From Timema cristinae (lineage: Eukaryota > Arthropoda > Insecta > Phasmatodea > Timematidae), in the NCBI GenBank assembly GCA_039000515.1, contig JBCFYV010000001.1:58251037-58315036 (forward strand): a stretch of 64,000 nt of DNA, given 5' to 3'. Below the pieces are notes generated by a model, which worked only from the letters and a program-made list of their open reading frames with translations, was not told the DNA's origin and ran no database searches. Shown piece after piece: positions 47,174 through 59,830 of the stretch; position 1 is the stretch's first letter; every line of letters begins with the position of its first letter. The position numbers were made by a program, and so were the translations under genes.

Positions 47174-47466
47174 AGTGACCTGGCGGTCTAGGGGTAAGGT
47201 GTCAGACTTCTGTGTTGGGGGTCCGGGGTTCAATCCTCGGTCCAGGCACAGATCTATCTTATTGCCAAACCTTCCTTCACCTCTGACAAGTCGTGTATTT
47301 ATTAAAGCTTGTGAATGGGTGGAATGCCTGGCCTACACCGTGGTTCGGATTCCATGTGAAGCCTTAAGTCCTCCATTTCATCTCACAATCACCCTGCCAT
47401 TTCACATTAGCGTAAGTACATACAACCCGAACGGGTAGTAAGACGCGGTGATGATAATAATAATAA
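47174..47466 (+). mobile_element. SINE family A, full-length
   Basis: GTGACCTGGCGGTCTAGGGG head with box B GGGTTCAATCCTCGG, full body and shared tail with AACGGGTAGTAAGACGCGG. It ends in a short (ATAA)n run. The target duplication is not clear. Confidence 0.85.
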
Positions 47467-48061
47467 AACTTATAAATTCTATTAATGTTATCTTCCCATC
47501 GGACTCTAGTTCTTCCTACTGGTCTCTTCCCATTTTGAGCTGCCAATCAAATCCTTGAAGGCGGTTCTAGTTTCTTCCATTCACGCCGTAACAAGTGAGC
47601 TTTGATAACCCTAACAATGTCTGGAGATGAGTAAAAATAGTTTATGAAATATTAAAATATCAAACTTGTGATAACTTGAATTAAATATATATGCTTCTTT
47701 ATTAACGCATTAAATAACAATACATGTACAATATAGGCAAGTTAAAGATTATTTTTATATTTTTTAAGACATAAGTTAGGGGTTAAGGAAAATGAGGATG
47801 CACTATTATTGCCCCACAAGTTTACGGCCCCCTGAAATGTACGAGTATGTTGACCAATTGTTAAGAACCTTTGGTTTTAAACATCACTCGCAAAAGACGA
47901 GCTAGAGTACCACTGATACTAAGGTCACCGTTTTAAAGTCCTGGATGGATGCACTTTGGTGGATTTTCCTAAATGGTTTTCCCCTTTCCCTTCATTCAAA
48001 TTTAGTTACATTTATTATATTTTCTACCTTCTTCATTTGTGTAACTACTCGTATTAGATAG

Positions 48062-48063
<2 letters not shown>

Positions 48064-48109
<46 letters not shown>

Positions 48110-48252
48110 ATTAGCACGCGTCTTACTACCCGTTCGGGTTATACGCACTTACGCTAATGTGTAATGTAGGTGATTGTGAGATGAAATGAAGGACCTACAG
48201 TTTAACGTGGAATCCGAACACGGTGGAGACCTGGCATTCCTCACATTCAATG
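48064..48252 (-). mobile_element. SINE family A, 5'-truncated, minus strand
   Basis: (TTA)n at the left edge is the reversed 3' tail, followed by the inverse of the shared tail and body to GGCATTCC. Target duplication TAGATAGTT at 48055-48063 and 48253-48261. Confidence 0.88.
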
Positions 48253-48429
48253 TAGATAGTTAGGATGGGTGTTGAGACGTGGTGAACGTAAGAAGAGCTG
48301 CGATTAAATTCTGTTTTTATGCTCGAGCTTGAATTCATTTTTTTATGTTTGCAACACGTATTTTTCCCGTCCAGTTTATCCGCAGTTAATTGCTCTAATG
48401 TGGTATATGGACATTATAGATAGAATTGA

Positions 48430-48610
48430 AAGGAAATGTACCCATATTTGAAGGGAGAGAGGGGTAAATTATTCAGGATTTACCACCCTTAGTTCATAAA
48501 AACAGGATTTGAATCCCAACCTCCTCATCCCCAGTAAATAAGACTAGACAAAACTGCCATTTTAATCTGCATGGCCACCGATGCGGTTGTGTCTGTCAAG
48601 AAATAATAAT
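48430..48610 (-). mobile_element. Diverged tRNA-headed SINE relic, minus strand
   Basis: On the minus strand a box B-like GGATTTGAATCC motif (seen as GGATTTGAATCCC on plus) and a body ending in TTTCC-like sequence suggest a family B-related copy. Ends are not defined. Confidence 0.4.
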
Positions 48611-48699
48611 AGTCTCGAGTAATAATCTTTTATATATTATTTTGTGAAGTTTGACTACAGGATTACATACACACAGGTGGGCACATAGACCAAGGAGCT

Positions 48700-48890
48700 A
48701 CTCTAGTTTGTTCGGGTTTATCGATGAATGGGAGCTGAGGTTTTGGGTGTATTGAGGTGATTTTACCTCAGTGGTTTCCCATTCCTGCTCCAAGAGAATG
48801 CGGGCTTATTTCCTCTGAATTGTACCTCACTCAATCCCTCTCGGTTGGTGTACATCCGGTGGGTGGTGGAACGTGAAGCACGTAAAATAA
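48700..48890 (+). mobile_element. Diverged SINE family B relic
   Basis: GGTGATTTTACCTCAGTGGTTTCCC, AAGAGAATGCGGGC and TATTTCCTCTGAATTGTACC follow the order of the family B body. The tail (CGGTTGGTGTACATCCGGTGG) is degraded. Confidence 0.45.
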
Positions 48891-50014
48891 ATACATATAA
48901 TTTGACATAGAATCTGGCAACCTCCCGCATCAAAAACAAACACGCTGACGCTGAGCTAACTCTGCCGACCACTTGTATATTGATCGATTGCATAAAATAA
49001 AAATATTCAATCATTCCTTTGACTTTAGTCCGCTGATCTACAGCCTTGCTCAGCATCGTCTGTGCACCATATTTCTTGCCTAAATCAGTTAAAACCTTCG
49101 CCCCCTCTTATCCTTGTCTAGTGGTATCAGTGACGGAGGTCCTCAGTTCGATGTCTACCTGTGTTCATGGGAGCGTACGGACAGAGAATGGACGCAGTTC
49201 AGCAGAACATTCTAGACAGCAGTGCTATTCGCTGAGTCATGCGAGCATGCGGTTATTGCCGCTTGAGCCGTGCTAGACAGATAACAGCCGAGACTACGTC
49301 TTTTGGCGTAACTAGGAGGAAGTGAGAAAGAGACACGCCATAGGTCGCTCTGATCTTATTGTTTACCATTATAAGGTGTGCAACACCCTTTTAACTAGCG
49401 ATTAGCTATCGGAAAATATTGAACTTAACTCATTTCTAGTATCGAAAGAAAAGTATCGATTACAGTCAGTATCGACGCTGGAAGAGTAAGCAGTAAATAT
49501 ATCCGAACATCATGTTTTTAGTGTTTATTTGTATAAATTTGTGTACTTTATTCTATATTTCTTTAGAACTTGTGTTTATCTAACAACACTTAATATCAAA
49601 TGTTTGTTATAATACTATTTTTACCATTGCTTGGATTAAACCACTAAAAATAAAATTATAGGACTATTAATTGGAGCCAAATTACGTTTTTAGTTTATTT
49701 CTGAACGAAGAATCAAGAACTCTTAATAATACAAAGTAATGTCAGCTTAAAACTATTATATTACTAGGAGCAATACATAAATTATAATAAAAAATGTTTC
49801 TTTCAATACCAATACGAGAACGGGGTGTAAGTACTTTAATGGGTAAAAAATCGTTAGCAAGGACTGGTTTGACTTCAAGTTATTCTGAAATTCTGACAAA
49901 ATGTCTAGTAACATCATACAACCGGACGCTAGGACAGACAACCTGCAAACATTTAATACACCTGTGAAGTATTTCAAGAAACAGTGAGTGGACTAACAAA
50001 ACAATCTATCTCAC

Positions 50015-50205
50015 ACACTGGTCTGGGTTTATTGGGAATGTGGAATTCAGGACTCAAATCCCGGTTAGGCATACTGAAGGTTTTTCCTACATGGTTTCCA
50101 CCACCCACCCTAAAATTATAACTTCCTTATCCTTTACCCCATTAATGTAAATATATGTAAAGAGTAATTAGTCATGACGGAGGGTAAAACGCAGTGCCCA
50201 CAAAA
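50015..50205 (+). mobile_element. Diverged SINE family B relic
   Basis: ACTCAAATCCCGGTTAGG (box B-like), GGTTTTTCCTACATGGTTTCC and a decayed tail with GGGTAAAACGCAGTGCC. No clear target duplication. Confidence 0.5.
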
Positions 50206-50472
50206 ACACCAAGCCATTGACGTCAGTAGACGTGGGGGGTGAAAATATCGCATTTTTTAAAAACATTTAAATGTACTAATATACATCTTATTGATCAAGA
50301 AGTGAGGTACTGTTTTAACTTTAGAATTTGACATTTCGTCTACCCAGCTATCTATCTATATTGATCTATGTTTCTACGCAATAACTGTAACATTCGTGGA
50401 CCAGTTTAACGAGATTTTGCAGGGTCCTTGTGACTCTATGCTGAATGTTGCATGCACATTGTTTTAAATATG

Positions 50473-50758
50473 ATAGGTGACCTGGTGGTCTAGGGGTAAG
50501 GTGTCAGACTTCTGAGCTGGCGGCCGGGGTTCAATCCTCGGTCCCGGCACAGATTTATCTGATTACCAAACCCTTCCTTCACCTCTGACAAGACATCTTG
50601 TGAATGTGAGGAATGCCAGGCCTCCACCGTGGTTCGGATCCCACGTTAAACTGTAGGTCCTTCATTTCATCTCACTATCACCCTACCATTACACATTAGC
50701 GTAAGTGCGTATAACCCGAATGGGTAGTAAGACGCGGTGCTAATAATAATAATAATAA
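50473..50758 (+). mobile_element. SINE family A, full-length reference copy
   Basis: The best-preserved copy in the window: GGTGACCTGGTGGTCTAGGG, box B GGGTTCAATCCTCGG, body with CCTTCACCTCTGACAAGAC, tail ATAACCCGAATGGGTAGTAA and (TAA)n. Perfect 11-bp target duplication TTTTAAATATG at 50462-50472 and 50759-50769. Confidence 0.95.
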
Positions 50759-51060
50759 TTTTAAATATGGCGATCACTAAAAGCCTCTTTGTTTAGTATT
50801 TCATCTCAAGTGATTTGATTTATAGGCCCTAACTATAAGCAATCAATAAAGTACCATTTAAATGTTGACATATATTGTGAAACTTAGTCTAAAAATACGT
50901 GAACCATAATTATTATCGATGAATGTAATATATCTTGAATATAATATTAGATTTTTTCTGTTTAACCTGATTGCCAAGAAAAAGTATCCACTTCAAATTC
51001 AAGGAGAAATGATAGGAGAAATTTCAACTTGAAATCTAATTATAAATCTTAAGACTGTAT

Positions 51061-51062
51061 TA

Positions 51063-51116
<54 letters not shown>
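51061..51116. repeat. (ATT)n microsatellite
   Basis: About 18 perfect ATT units with no SINE body attached on either side, unlike the other ATT/TAA runs of this window. Confidence 0.9.
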
Positions 51117-52940
51117 CAGAGTGAGTGAGGTCTACTGTTCGCAGAGCTAATATTTTTATTTCAATGTAAATTTTCAAAATAAGATAAATTGTATTAATTT
51201 TTTGTGATTTAAATATATAATTTTCTATAACTTATCACCAGGCCTCTGTTACTATCCAAACTATAAATTGCTTGCATTTCAAACAGTTTGTACTATTTGC
51301 AAAAGGTCATAACTTCAGCTCTTAAAATAAATCATTTTATTGAAAGCTACGAAAAATAAATAAGTAGTCTACAAATTAAAAAACTATATTTTAATTATGA
51401 TAAGCTTTATTTGTGAAACTGTAATTAATTTTGTATTGTATGAAAATATATACAGTAAGAACATCTTTAGAATTGTTTGTTGGCTAAAATGATAGAAAAA
51501 GTTTAGTAACAAATAAATTGTTGGAAACAAGCTAAACGAACTAAGCACAAAAGAAGCTCTCTAAAACAAAAGGCAGGAAGGCGGACAAAACAAAATAGTT
51601 ACCAAGGCTCCCGAGAGGGTGCGACACTGTTCAGCCTACGAATGTTACGGTGTGAATTACTATATTCTGACAAAATCGCATTGAACATCTTCCCTAGGCC
51701 TAGTGAACCAGAATGAGTTTTGAATTTGCACCACCATACCTCATTTTACCCCTCCTCACGTATGAAATTAATCTATTTGTTAACTGTACCGTGGATCTAA
51801 GGAAAAGGCAGTGACTTACTTAATCACTAGAATTAAAGTGAGCAGCTCTTGAAAGCTAGTTTGTATGTCTATTAGGTAAGTAGCTAGAGCAAACAAATAA
51901 TGATTAAAGGGAGCCGCGATCGAACAACCTCTCAAACTTTCCTAACCAGGGTAGTAATGTCCTCGCAACATAGATAACAAGGGTTTGTTAACTATTTTCT
52001 GACGAAAACTTTCACTGTTCCACTTGAACACAACTAAACTCGTATATCGAGGCTCGAACTACAGGCCATACGTCCATAGTTGGAGCTATTATTCATAATT
52101 CTTATAACGACTCACTATAATGACTGCCTTATCTCAAGAATCGCAGTTCTGTCTTGTCACTTTCGCCCTGGTGGCGAAAGAGCAAATTAGAGCTCAAACA
52201 TAATAGTCTACTAACGCGATAAAATAGTGACAACAGGCCTATACTTAACTTTATTTCACTTTACTTCATACTTTGTAAAACTGTAACTAAACTAAAATGT
52301 AATCATCACGTTACACTTTACTTTATTATATTAAATTAATCTTACTGTCGACTTGACTTGCATAAATGTTATCTTCCCTCTAAACATAAACATGTGAAAT
52401 GTGTAACTATCCTCTTAGACAACTACGCCACAAATGCAGGTTAAATATATACAACTTAGCAAGATAATAAATAAAAACGTGTTTTGCGATATTAGTTTGA
52501 TTACTCATAAGAGTAAGTTATTATTGAAAAAAGTATTTGTACAAAACAATTTATCTAGAACTTGTTGCTTAGCAAATAACCATCAGACTGTGCCACATTA
52601 TTACTATTATTCGTGTTTTCAACGTTATAAACATAGATAAAGAAGTTATAGAATACAAATGTGATTACTGTGGTGAATGGGCTGTAGTTTAATGGATTCA
52701 CAAAGTTTGGTCCAAGATCATATCAAGTTAGTGCAAAATTTACTAAACACACTCCGTTTGGGGTAAACACATTCTTACCTTGGCTGCCCAACCCTATGAT
52801 GCAATACTTCAAGCTGCGTCATAGTGTAGACAAACAAGGAAAGCTCGCTACCTTTCAGAATAAACAAAGTGTACTGTGCATCTAAAATACGATATTTGCT
52901 TTCTTTGGGAATGAGAGATTTATTTAGCTGGATATACGAG
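51117..52940. other. GRD intron sequence, no gene seen
   Basis: AT-rich sequence without recognisable exon or mobile element. The open frame at 52434-52640 has no family resemblance that I can see and is probably chance. Confidence 0.4.
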
Positions 52941-52953
52941 TGGAGTAGATTAA

Positions 52954-54463
52954 TATTAGTCGAATTTATTTTAATTGTAGTAAGGAGAAGTAAGAATGAG
53001 AATTATAAGGAATGTACTTTGTAAAATGACAATTGGTTAATTAGTTGTTACACTTCAGATTCAATTAACATAAAGAAAAGAAAAAGAAAAAAAGAGGGGT
53101 TTAATAAAAGGGGAAATCGTTTAAACATAAAATGTACATACAGTCAATTAAGAATATGAATTGATGGAAGTAATAAATAATTAATTATTCAAGGTTAAAA
53201 ATTGAATTATCAGGAATTTAATCACATTTAAGTACACAAATTATTCACCTAAGTGTCAACTAGAAATTGATCAAGAGCAACTTTAATTAAAATAAAAAAA
53301 ACCAGTAGTTGAACAAGATTCCTAAAAAATTGAATTATTAGGAATTTTTTTTAGAATTATATAAAAAATAAGAATTGTAAATAGTTAGTGACAAACTAGA
53401 TTCTTAACACAAATAACAGTTAGTAAATTATCAGTTTTGAAGAATTTATGAAGCAGTCAAGAAAGGCAAAAATAAATTATAAACAAATTTATTAATTAAC
53501 TATTTATATGACAAGAATTATACACTTAAGATTTCATAAATTATTTTCTTAAGAGTCACTTATAAACAGATCAAAAGCAATTTGAATTTTATTTCCTACT
53601 TTTAAGTTCAAACTGCTTTTGATCTGTTTATAAGTGACTCTTAAGAAAATAATTTATGGAATCTTAAGTGTATAATTCCTGTCATATCAATAGTTATTTA
53701 TTATTATTATTTAGCACCACGTCTTACTAACCGTTCGGGTTATACGCTTCAAGTACTAATCACGCTAATGGATTAGGAATTGGGAAGGTTGAATTAGAGG
53801 AAGCGAACCCACATTTGCGTGGAAGGAGAGTGGAAAACCATTTAGGAAACCCCCCCCAGTTCACCCGACCGAGACTCGAACCTCGATCTCCCTGTCCTCA
53901 GCAGTCGAGCTCAACACTACTAGCGCATTAGCCAACTACACCACCGAGGCGTGTAATATCAATAGTTAATTAATAAATTTGTTTATACTGCATTTTTGCC
54001 TTTGTTGACTGTTTCATAAATTCTAGCAAACTGATAATTTATTAACTGTTATTTGTGTTAAAACTCTAGTTTGTCACTAACTATTTACAATTCTTGATTT
54101 TTATATAATTCTAAAAAAATCTAATAATTTCATTTTTTAGGAATCTTGCTTAAACTACTGTTTTTTTTCCTATTTTTAATTAAAGTTGCTCTTGATCAAT
54201 TTCTAGTTGACACTTAGGTGAATAATTTGTGTACTTACATGTGATTAAATTCCTGATAATTCCATTTTTAACCTTGAATAATTAATTATCTATTACTTTC
54301 ATCAATTTATATTCTTAATTGACTGCATATACTTTTTATGTTTTAACAATCTCCCCTTTTTTTAACCCCCCTTTTTTTTCATTTCTTTATGTTAATTAAC
54401 TCTGAAGTGTAACAACTAATTAACCAATTGCCATTTTACCCAATACGTTCCTTATAATTCTCG
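52954..54463. mobile_element. Long inverted repeat (fold-back) element
   Basis: The arms 52998-53590 and 53600-54462 are near-perfect inverse complements apart from a SINE in the right arm. The outer ends are GAGAATTATAAGG and CCTTATAATTCTC. The loop at about 53590-53600 is only a few bases. Direct repeats TGGAGTAGATTAA at 52941-52953 and 54464-54476 probably mark the insertion; 44 bp on the left (52954-52997) have no partner on the right. Arms are roughly 590 bp after removing the SINE. No transposase. A transcript would fold into a long double-stranded hairpin. Confidence 0.88.
53697..53955 (-). mobile_element. SINE family B, minus strand, inserted in the fold-back element
   Basis: Inverse of the family B sequence, from the shared tail (TAGCACCACGTCTTACTA at the left) to the head (GTTGGCTAATGCGC on minus). 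Perfect 13-bp target duplication ATATCAATAGTTA at 53684-53696 and 53956-53968. It dates the SINE as younger than the fold-back element. Confidence 0.95.
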
Positions 54464-54598
54464 TGGAGTAGATTAAATTCAATCATAGACATATCAGGGT
54501 GACACTCTATCCTATAGTTTAACTCGGTAATCTATTTTATTTTATCTCACAGAATGTCGGTACCCACTTGGTTAGTGCGCATACAATAATTACGCTAA

Positions 54599-56202
54599 AG
54601 GCCCGTTGACACGGTGTTAGTTGACTAATGCAAGTACACTAATTTGGCTGCGCGCGCACAGCTTGCACCGTGTAAACAGACAAGCAAGCTACTAACATGC
54701 AAGTCCACTTGCAACTGAAAAAGTTGGTCACCTTCCAACTTTACTAATGCAAGTAGACAATCCAAAATGGCGGCAACTGAAGAATTGTTTGTGCGGGGAC
54801 ACTTATTTGTGGAATGTTATGAAAAGAATTAGTTTTTGTGCAATTTTAAGCACCGAATTTATAAAGATAAGAATGGGAGGGATATTGCACTATAGGGTAT
54901 TGTAAAGTTATATCAGGTGTACATATTCTCTAGAAGTTTCCAAAATAAAATTTTAGGCCTACATAAATTTTACAAATGTTCCTTGTGAGAGATATTATTT
55001 AATATCGGTAAACAAATGTTATCAATAATTTTAACAAACCATTATTTCCTTACACTCAACGTGGCATGAGTAATTTTTTTATATACGATCACAAAATATA
55101 ATACAACTTTGTAGTACCGTGATTAGTTCCGGCAACATAATATTCGCGTTATCGGCAAGTAAGGTATGAATGGCCGGAGGTTTTCACGCGAAATCTTCGG
55201 CGCGTTTTCCAATCTCCATATTTGACACTTTAACCAATCTTTATAAGTTTTAAAATTAATTATAAATGATCAGCCCAAACACTTCAAACACTTGTAGTAA
55301 TGCTTTGGAATCTTGAGTAGATACATAATTTAATATTATTATCGTATAGCAAACCAGGTAGTCTATATTTAAACCAATCTACAAATTAATGAATTATTAT
55401 TTTTAAGGAATATTTTAGGCCTATCAAGCTAGCATTTAACAAATTATTTTGTTATTAGTATACCAAAATTTAAAACAGGGTTTAAAAAACCGGCGTTAGG
55501 CCTATTTAAAAAATGCCCAACAAATTAATTAAGGCCTACTATTTATTTATTTTTTTAATGTTTTAGGTCTAGCTAGTATTTAACAAGATATTTTGTTATT
55601 AGTATACAAACATTTAAAACAGTGCTGAAAAAATCTGGGTTGGACCTATTTAAAAAAATGCCCTACCGAATTAGGTTGTATTGGAATTTATTGACCTTAT
55701 TTGAGTTTAATTTTATTTAGCTTATATGCTAAATAAGTTAACAAATAAAGTAAAATAATTTAATAATTATTTGGGATCAACTAAAAAATATTTTAATGTA
55801 TTAAGGAACTAAGAAATAGGAGACACATTAATCACTAACTTTTTTATGTTGGCTATATAAAACAATTTTTATTAAATAGGTAAACAAATTATGATAAATT
55901 GAGTTTACTAAGAAATTGTAATTTATTTGGCCACCCATACTTATTATAAATTCACCCTTACTAGCTCCTAACACATAAGCATAATTAGTATATGCGTATA
56001 AATTACCCGAACGAGAAATGAGATGAAGTGATAAAAAAAAAGGCTCCAATAGAGAGACCAGTTATTACCACTCTTCATTTTCAGCCATGTTTTTAAAAGC
56101 GCTACTAATGCAAGTGAAAAATGCGTGTCAACACAACTAACATGTTAGTAAGCTAATACCAATAAACTTGCATTAGTCCACTAACATCGTGTCAACGGGC
56201 CT
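54599..56202. mobile_element. PIF/Harbinger-like non-autonomous TIR element
   Basis: Terminal inverted repeats of about 38 bp, AGGCCCGTTGACACGGTGTT at the left and its inverse at the right (two mismatches over the first 30). They continue into TGACTAATGCAAGT. Both sides are flanked by TAA (54596-54598 and 56203-56205), the 3-bp duplication expected for PIF/Harbinger. The 1.6-kb interior is AT-rich with no transposase and contains a SINE-tail-like relic near 55950-56040. Subterminal repeats of CTAACATG and AATGCAAGT occur at both ends. Confidence 0.85.
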
Positions 56203-56234
56203 TAAAGGAATATAAATAATTAGGGCTTAAAAAT

Positions 56235-56425
56235 TAGTTCTATAGTAAATGTGCACGCATTCGGATGAAGAGCGAGTGGCAAATCACTTAGGAAAAGTCA
56301 CCTTTGTACTGTACATCCAACCGGGATTTCAACCATGGTCTTTCCGTCACTGGATATCCAGTCTGACACAAGAGTGAGACTGCGCGGGTATTATCACCTT
56401 AAACATATCGTTTCCCCTGAAATGT
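56235..56425 (-). mobile_element. Diverged tRNA-headed SINE relic, minus strand
   Basis: A minus-strand box B-like segment (plus-strand ACCGGGATTTCAACC-like at about 56318-56334) and a body with CACTTAGGAAAAGTCACC (inverse of the TTTTCCTAAATGG type). Weak. Confidence 0.35.
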
Positions 56426-57475
56426 AGCAGTCCTACTCTATGATCCTATCTGATAAACTACGCCATAGTGGGATGATGTAAGTAAGCTTACTACCTTGAG
56501 AAGAACATTTTATTTGTAATATTTGAATATTTAGAGAACGACAGTTTATTTGTCTCCTTTTCCTGGGGGGGAGGGCTTCGAGTACCTTCTTCACAGTTTG
56601 AATTTGCTACGTTCCCATTGGTGCAAATTTAAACAAGGTGAATAAGGGTAGGAAGGTCATTACCTTAAATAAATACCGGTAAATACCGGTCCAACCGAGG
56701 TGTGAAGTAGGGTTGGGCCGAGCAAACCGGACACTTTTAAAACCCGGTAGGACTCGAGTGGACCTTGTGACGCTCGGGGAGGACTTTATTTATATTACAG
56801 TACTAATACTATTTGTTAAGCATTCAAGATACTCCCATTATAATAGACTTCATCAAGTGTAGTGTGTTAAATATACTATTCCTTCCATTATATCAACGCT
56901 GTCAGGCATAATTCATGATATATTAAATATTAAGGAATTCACAACGTAATAAAAGTCTAATCCTTTAGTAACTACCCTATACTTTCAATATCTTAATGGC
57001 TGAAAATATGTTATAAAAATGAACGTAACAACCTTCTAGTGTAAACGAGGGGTACTGTACATATACAGTGTCCACTTCATAACAAAATATTGTTGATTAT
57101 TTAAATATGTCAAGCTTGATGAAGTAAGCTGTTGACATACTGTAAGCTAAGATTTAAGCAAAAGAATTTACACGTGTTTATGTTTACCATACAATAGCCG
57201 TGCCGTGGGAATGTCTGCTAAGAAATATTCGCAGCCATAACAGAAACTGTTGATAGTTTGAATTCAGCTGGAGTCAAGGTCGTGTAGTCTTTTTGTTGTT
57301 GAGGTACGAGTTACCGTAAAATCTGTATTTCTAAGAAATCATTCTAATCATGTAATAAAAGACCTCATACAGCAACGAAAACATGGGGGTTCTATTATAT
57401 TTGTTGTGATAATTACAAGAAAGATATGAGCAAGTTTGATTCGTGCCTCGTCCATGACGATCTGTTTCGTTACAG

Positions 57476-57543
57476 GTCCTCCTGCAGTCGTGGAAGTTGA
57501 CATCATGGTGAGGAGTATGGGGCCCATATCAGAGGTTGACATG
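57476..57543 (+). CDS. Grd: GRD/alpha-like GABA-receptor subunit, 68-nt exon
   Basis: Acceptor TTCGTTACAG, donor GTATGTA. The first two bases complete the Gly codon begun at 44203, then the exon runs in frame to its end. It encodes PPAVVEVDIMVRSMGPISEV then DM, the beta-strand 1-2 segment of the extracellular domain. A 68-nt exon at this position is a conserved feature of GABA-receptor genes in vertebrates as far as I know, which strengthens the call. The antisense frame over it is a shadow. Invisible to ORF-length searches because of its size. Confidence 0.93.
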
Positions 57544-57894
57544 GTATGTAAATAGTTTACTGGAACTGTACTGAAGCCATCATAGTTCCACTCATGAACT
57601 ATCATTCTGTGTTGACACGTTCAGAAGATACACAACATTCATATGGAATATCTAAAAACTAGAATGAATCAATAGACGTTTCTTAAAACCTTCTATATTC
57701 ACAACTTGTATTAATGTTTAAAGTTTGAATACATGAACGTAGATAAATGATAATAGTTATGAACCATTTATATCTACATCATACACCAAACTTTACACCT
57801 GACAGGGGCTGAAGGATGTAAAAACCGAGGGTACTTCTGCGGTGGATTGAGAAAATCTCGGGATTGGAGGACTATTTTCTGCTTCTTGATCAGC

Positions 57895-58180
57895 TATTAT
57901 TAGACTAGAAATAAACGGTACGGAATTCCGCAAGGACTTTCTTGCTCTATAGTTTGAAAATGGAGATATTTACTCTAAACTCGTAATAAATGTGAAACTA
58001 AATAATATACACTAGCAAACCCAAGCATATATAGCACTATAATTACGTAAAACATTTTTTGAGTCCCGGTTTTAAATTTTACAATTTTGTTTTTAAAGAA
58101 TTAATGTCCTCATTTGTATGTTTGGACCAATAAAAAGAGATCAATGTTGGGTCCACAAGGGTCAACACTTCGTATTAAAA
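57895..58180 (+). repeat. Dispersed repeat DR1, copy 2
   Basis: Homologous to 34885-35215, same strand; shares GGAGATATTTACTC, ATATACACTAGC and TTGGACCAATAAAAA. It lies at the left of the larger DR2-containing region. Confidence 0.75.
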
Positions 58181-58439
58181 TTTCAACTTCTGGATAAAAT
58201 TTTCGATATTTTATTAAGTGATGCAAATCTTCATGCCATCGTATTGCTATTAAATTCCTCATTTATAAATTTTGACCAATAAAATATGAATATATTGACT
58301 ATTGAGTCTCAAATGGATATAGATCATAATTAATTGTACAAACATTTCTCCTAGGAGGTTTAAGGAAAAACAACATGAACGTTTAGAGACTAACTTATAT
58401 TTAATTACTCTATGGCATTGGAAAATTATTGCGTTAAAA

Positions 58440-58685
58440 CTTAAGTAGTATCTCTTTACAACTAAAGCTAACAAAATTGTATTAATATATTTTCCAATAT
58501 CTCATAAACTGTTGGTTTTATAAAAAAATATATTTCATATAAAAGTTATTATTTTTAATAGTACTACAATTTTGCGATAGTAAGTTATTTAGTATCTCAA
58601 ATAGTTGCGGAGTTACGGAAGTTTCTGCTTCTGTAAAAAACCTAAAAGTCATTATCATGGGAAAATGAAAAAAACCAGTTTATTA

Positions 58686-58719
<34 letters not shown>

Positions 58720-59830
58720 TATTATTATTATTATTATTATTAGCACCGCGTCTTACTACCCGTCCGGGTTATACGCACTTACGCTAATGTGTAATGGTAG
58801 GGTGATTGTGAGATTAAATCGAGGACCTACAGTTTAACGTGGAATACTAACCACGGTGGAGGCCTGGCATTCCCCACCTTCACAAGTTGTGATTAATACA
58901 CGTCTTGTCAGAAGTGAAGGAAGGGTTTGGTAATCAGATAAATCTGTGCCGGGACCGAGGATTGAACCAGTTTATTTATAATATTAATTAACGCCTAGAT
59001 ACCAATTTTAATCAAAATTGTTAGAGCCGATTTTGAGAAAATCGATTTTTTCTCTTTTCACCATTATTAAACTAATCTTAATTTTAAGTTTAAACAGACA
59101 CACAGATATACGTCATTGCCAAGACCACTTTTTAGGGTTTGGGGGGTCTTGAGACGTCGGCATCCATCAACATTTCAGGTTGGATTTTTTTTACGGTCGT
59201 AATATTTTACCTTTTGTGTTCGAAAAGTTAAAATATATATATTTGCATATAGTTTTAACGCTATTGTTTTTATAAAAATATTCTTCTTATAAAATATTGG
59301 TTTTATAGTATATATATATATATATTTATAATATATTTTCAATGATCAGTAATTTCATATCTCAAATAGTTCCGGATATATAATAAAAATGAGAATTTAC
59401 TCATCAGACCGGAGCCCTTAAAGTCATTTTGCCGAAATATTGAGAGACACCGTTTTGTTTGGAATATTTATAAGTGTTTAGAAATGAAATTTAATCAAAA
59501 TCGTTAGAGCTGACGTTGAGAAAATCAACTCTTTCTTTTCTTACCCTTCAGTAAACTACCCTTAATTTTAGGGTTAGATATTCAATTCCAAAAACCCCTC
59601 AGGATAACCCTATGAAAACCCTAGATACCAAGTTTTAGCCTGATCGGTAAAATAGTTTAAGGTTTAGTTGGAGGTACAGACAGACAGACAGATGGAAATG
59701 CTAAAACCACTTTTTAGGATTTGGGGGGTTATGAAACTTTGAAAATCATCAAAATTTTGATTTCGATTTTTTTGACGATTACAATACCTGTAAGATATCG
59801 AGAATTTAAAAAGGGTGAACACCGCTGTCA
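58440..59830 (+). repeat. Dispersed repeat DR2, two tandem diverged copies
   Basis: Segments 58440-59215 and 59220-59830 share, in order, ATCTCAAATAGTT-CGGA, a GTCATT block, GTTAGAGCYGA-NTTGAGAAAATC, CAGACA-type repeats and CCACTTTTTAGGRTTTGGGG followed by TTT-ACGRT. The first copy is interrupted by a SINE (58685-58965). Non-coding. Confidence 0.65.
58685..58965 (-). mobile_element. SINE family A, minus strand, lacking box A
   Basis: Starts with (TTA)n and the inverse tail TAGCACCGCGTCTTACTACC and ends in the box B region. Target duplication ACCAGTTTATT at 58674-58684 and 58966-58976. 5' truncation removes only the first part of the tRNA head. Confidence 0.93.

Noticed and set aside
50473..50560. 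tRNA genes at SINE heads
   Set aside because: Box A/B-like motifs are present but no complete cloverleaf, and SINE bodies follow; they are SINE promoters.
52100..52125. T7-promoter-like ACGACTCACTATA
   Set aside because: A 13-base match in AT-rich nuclear DNA with no vector sequence around it; chance or at most a curiosity.
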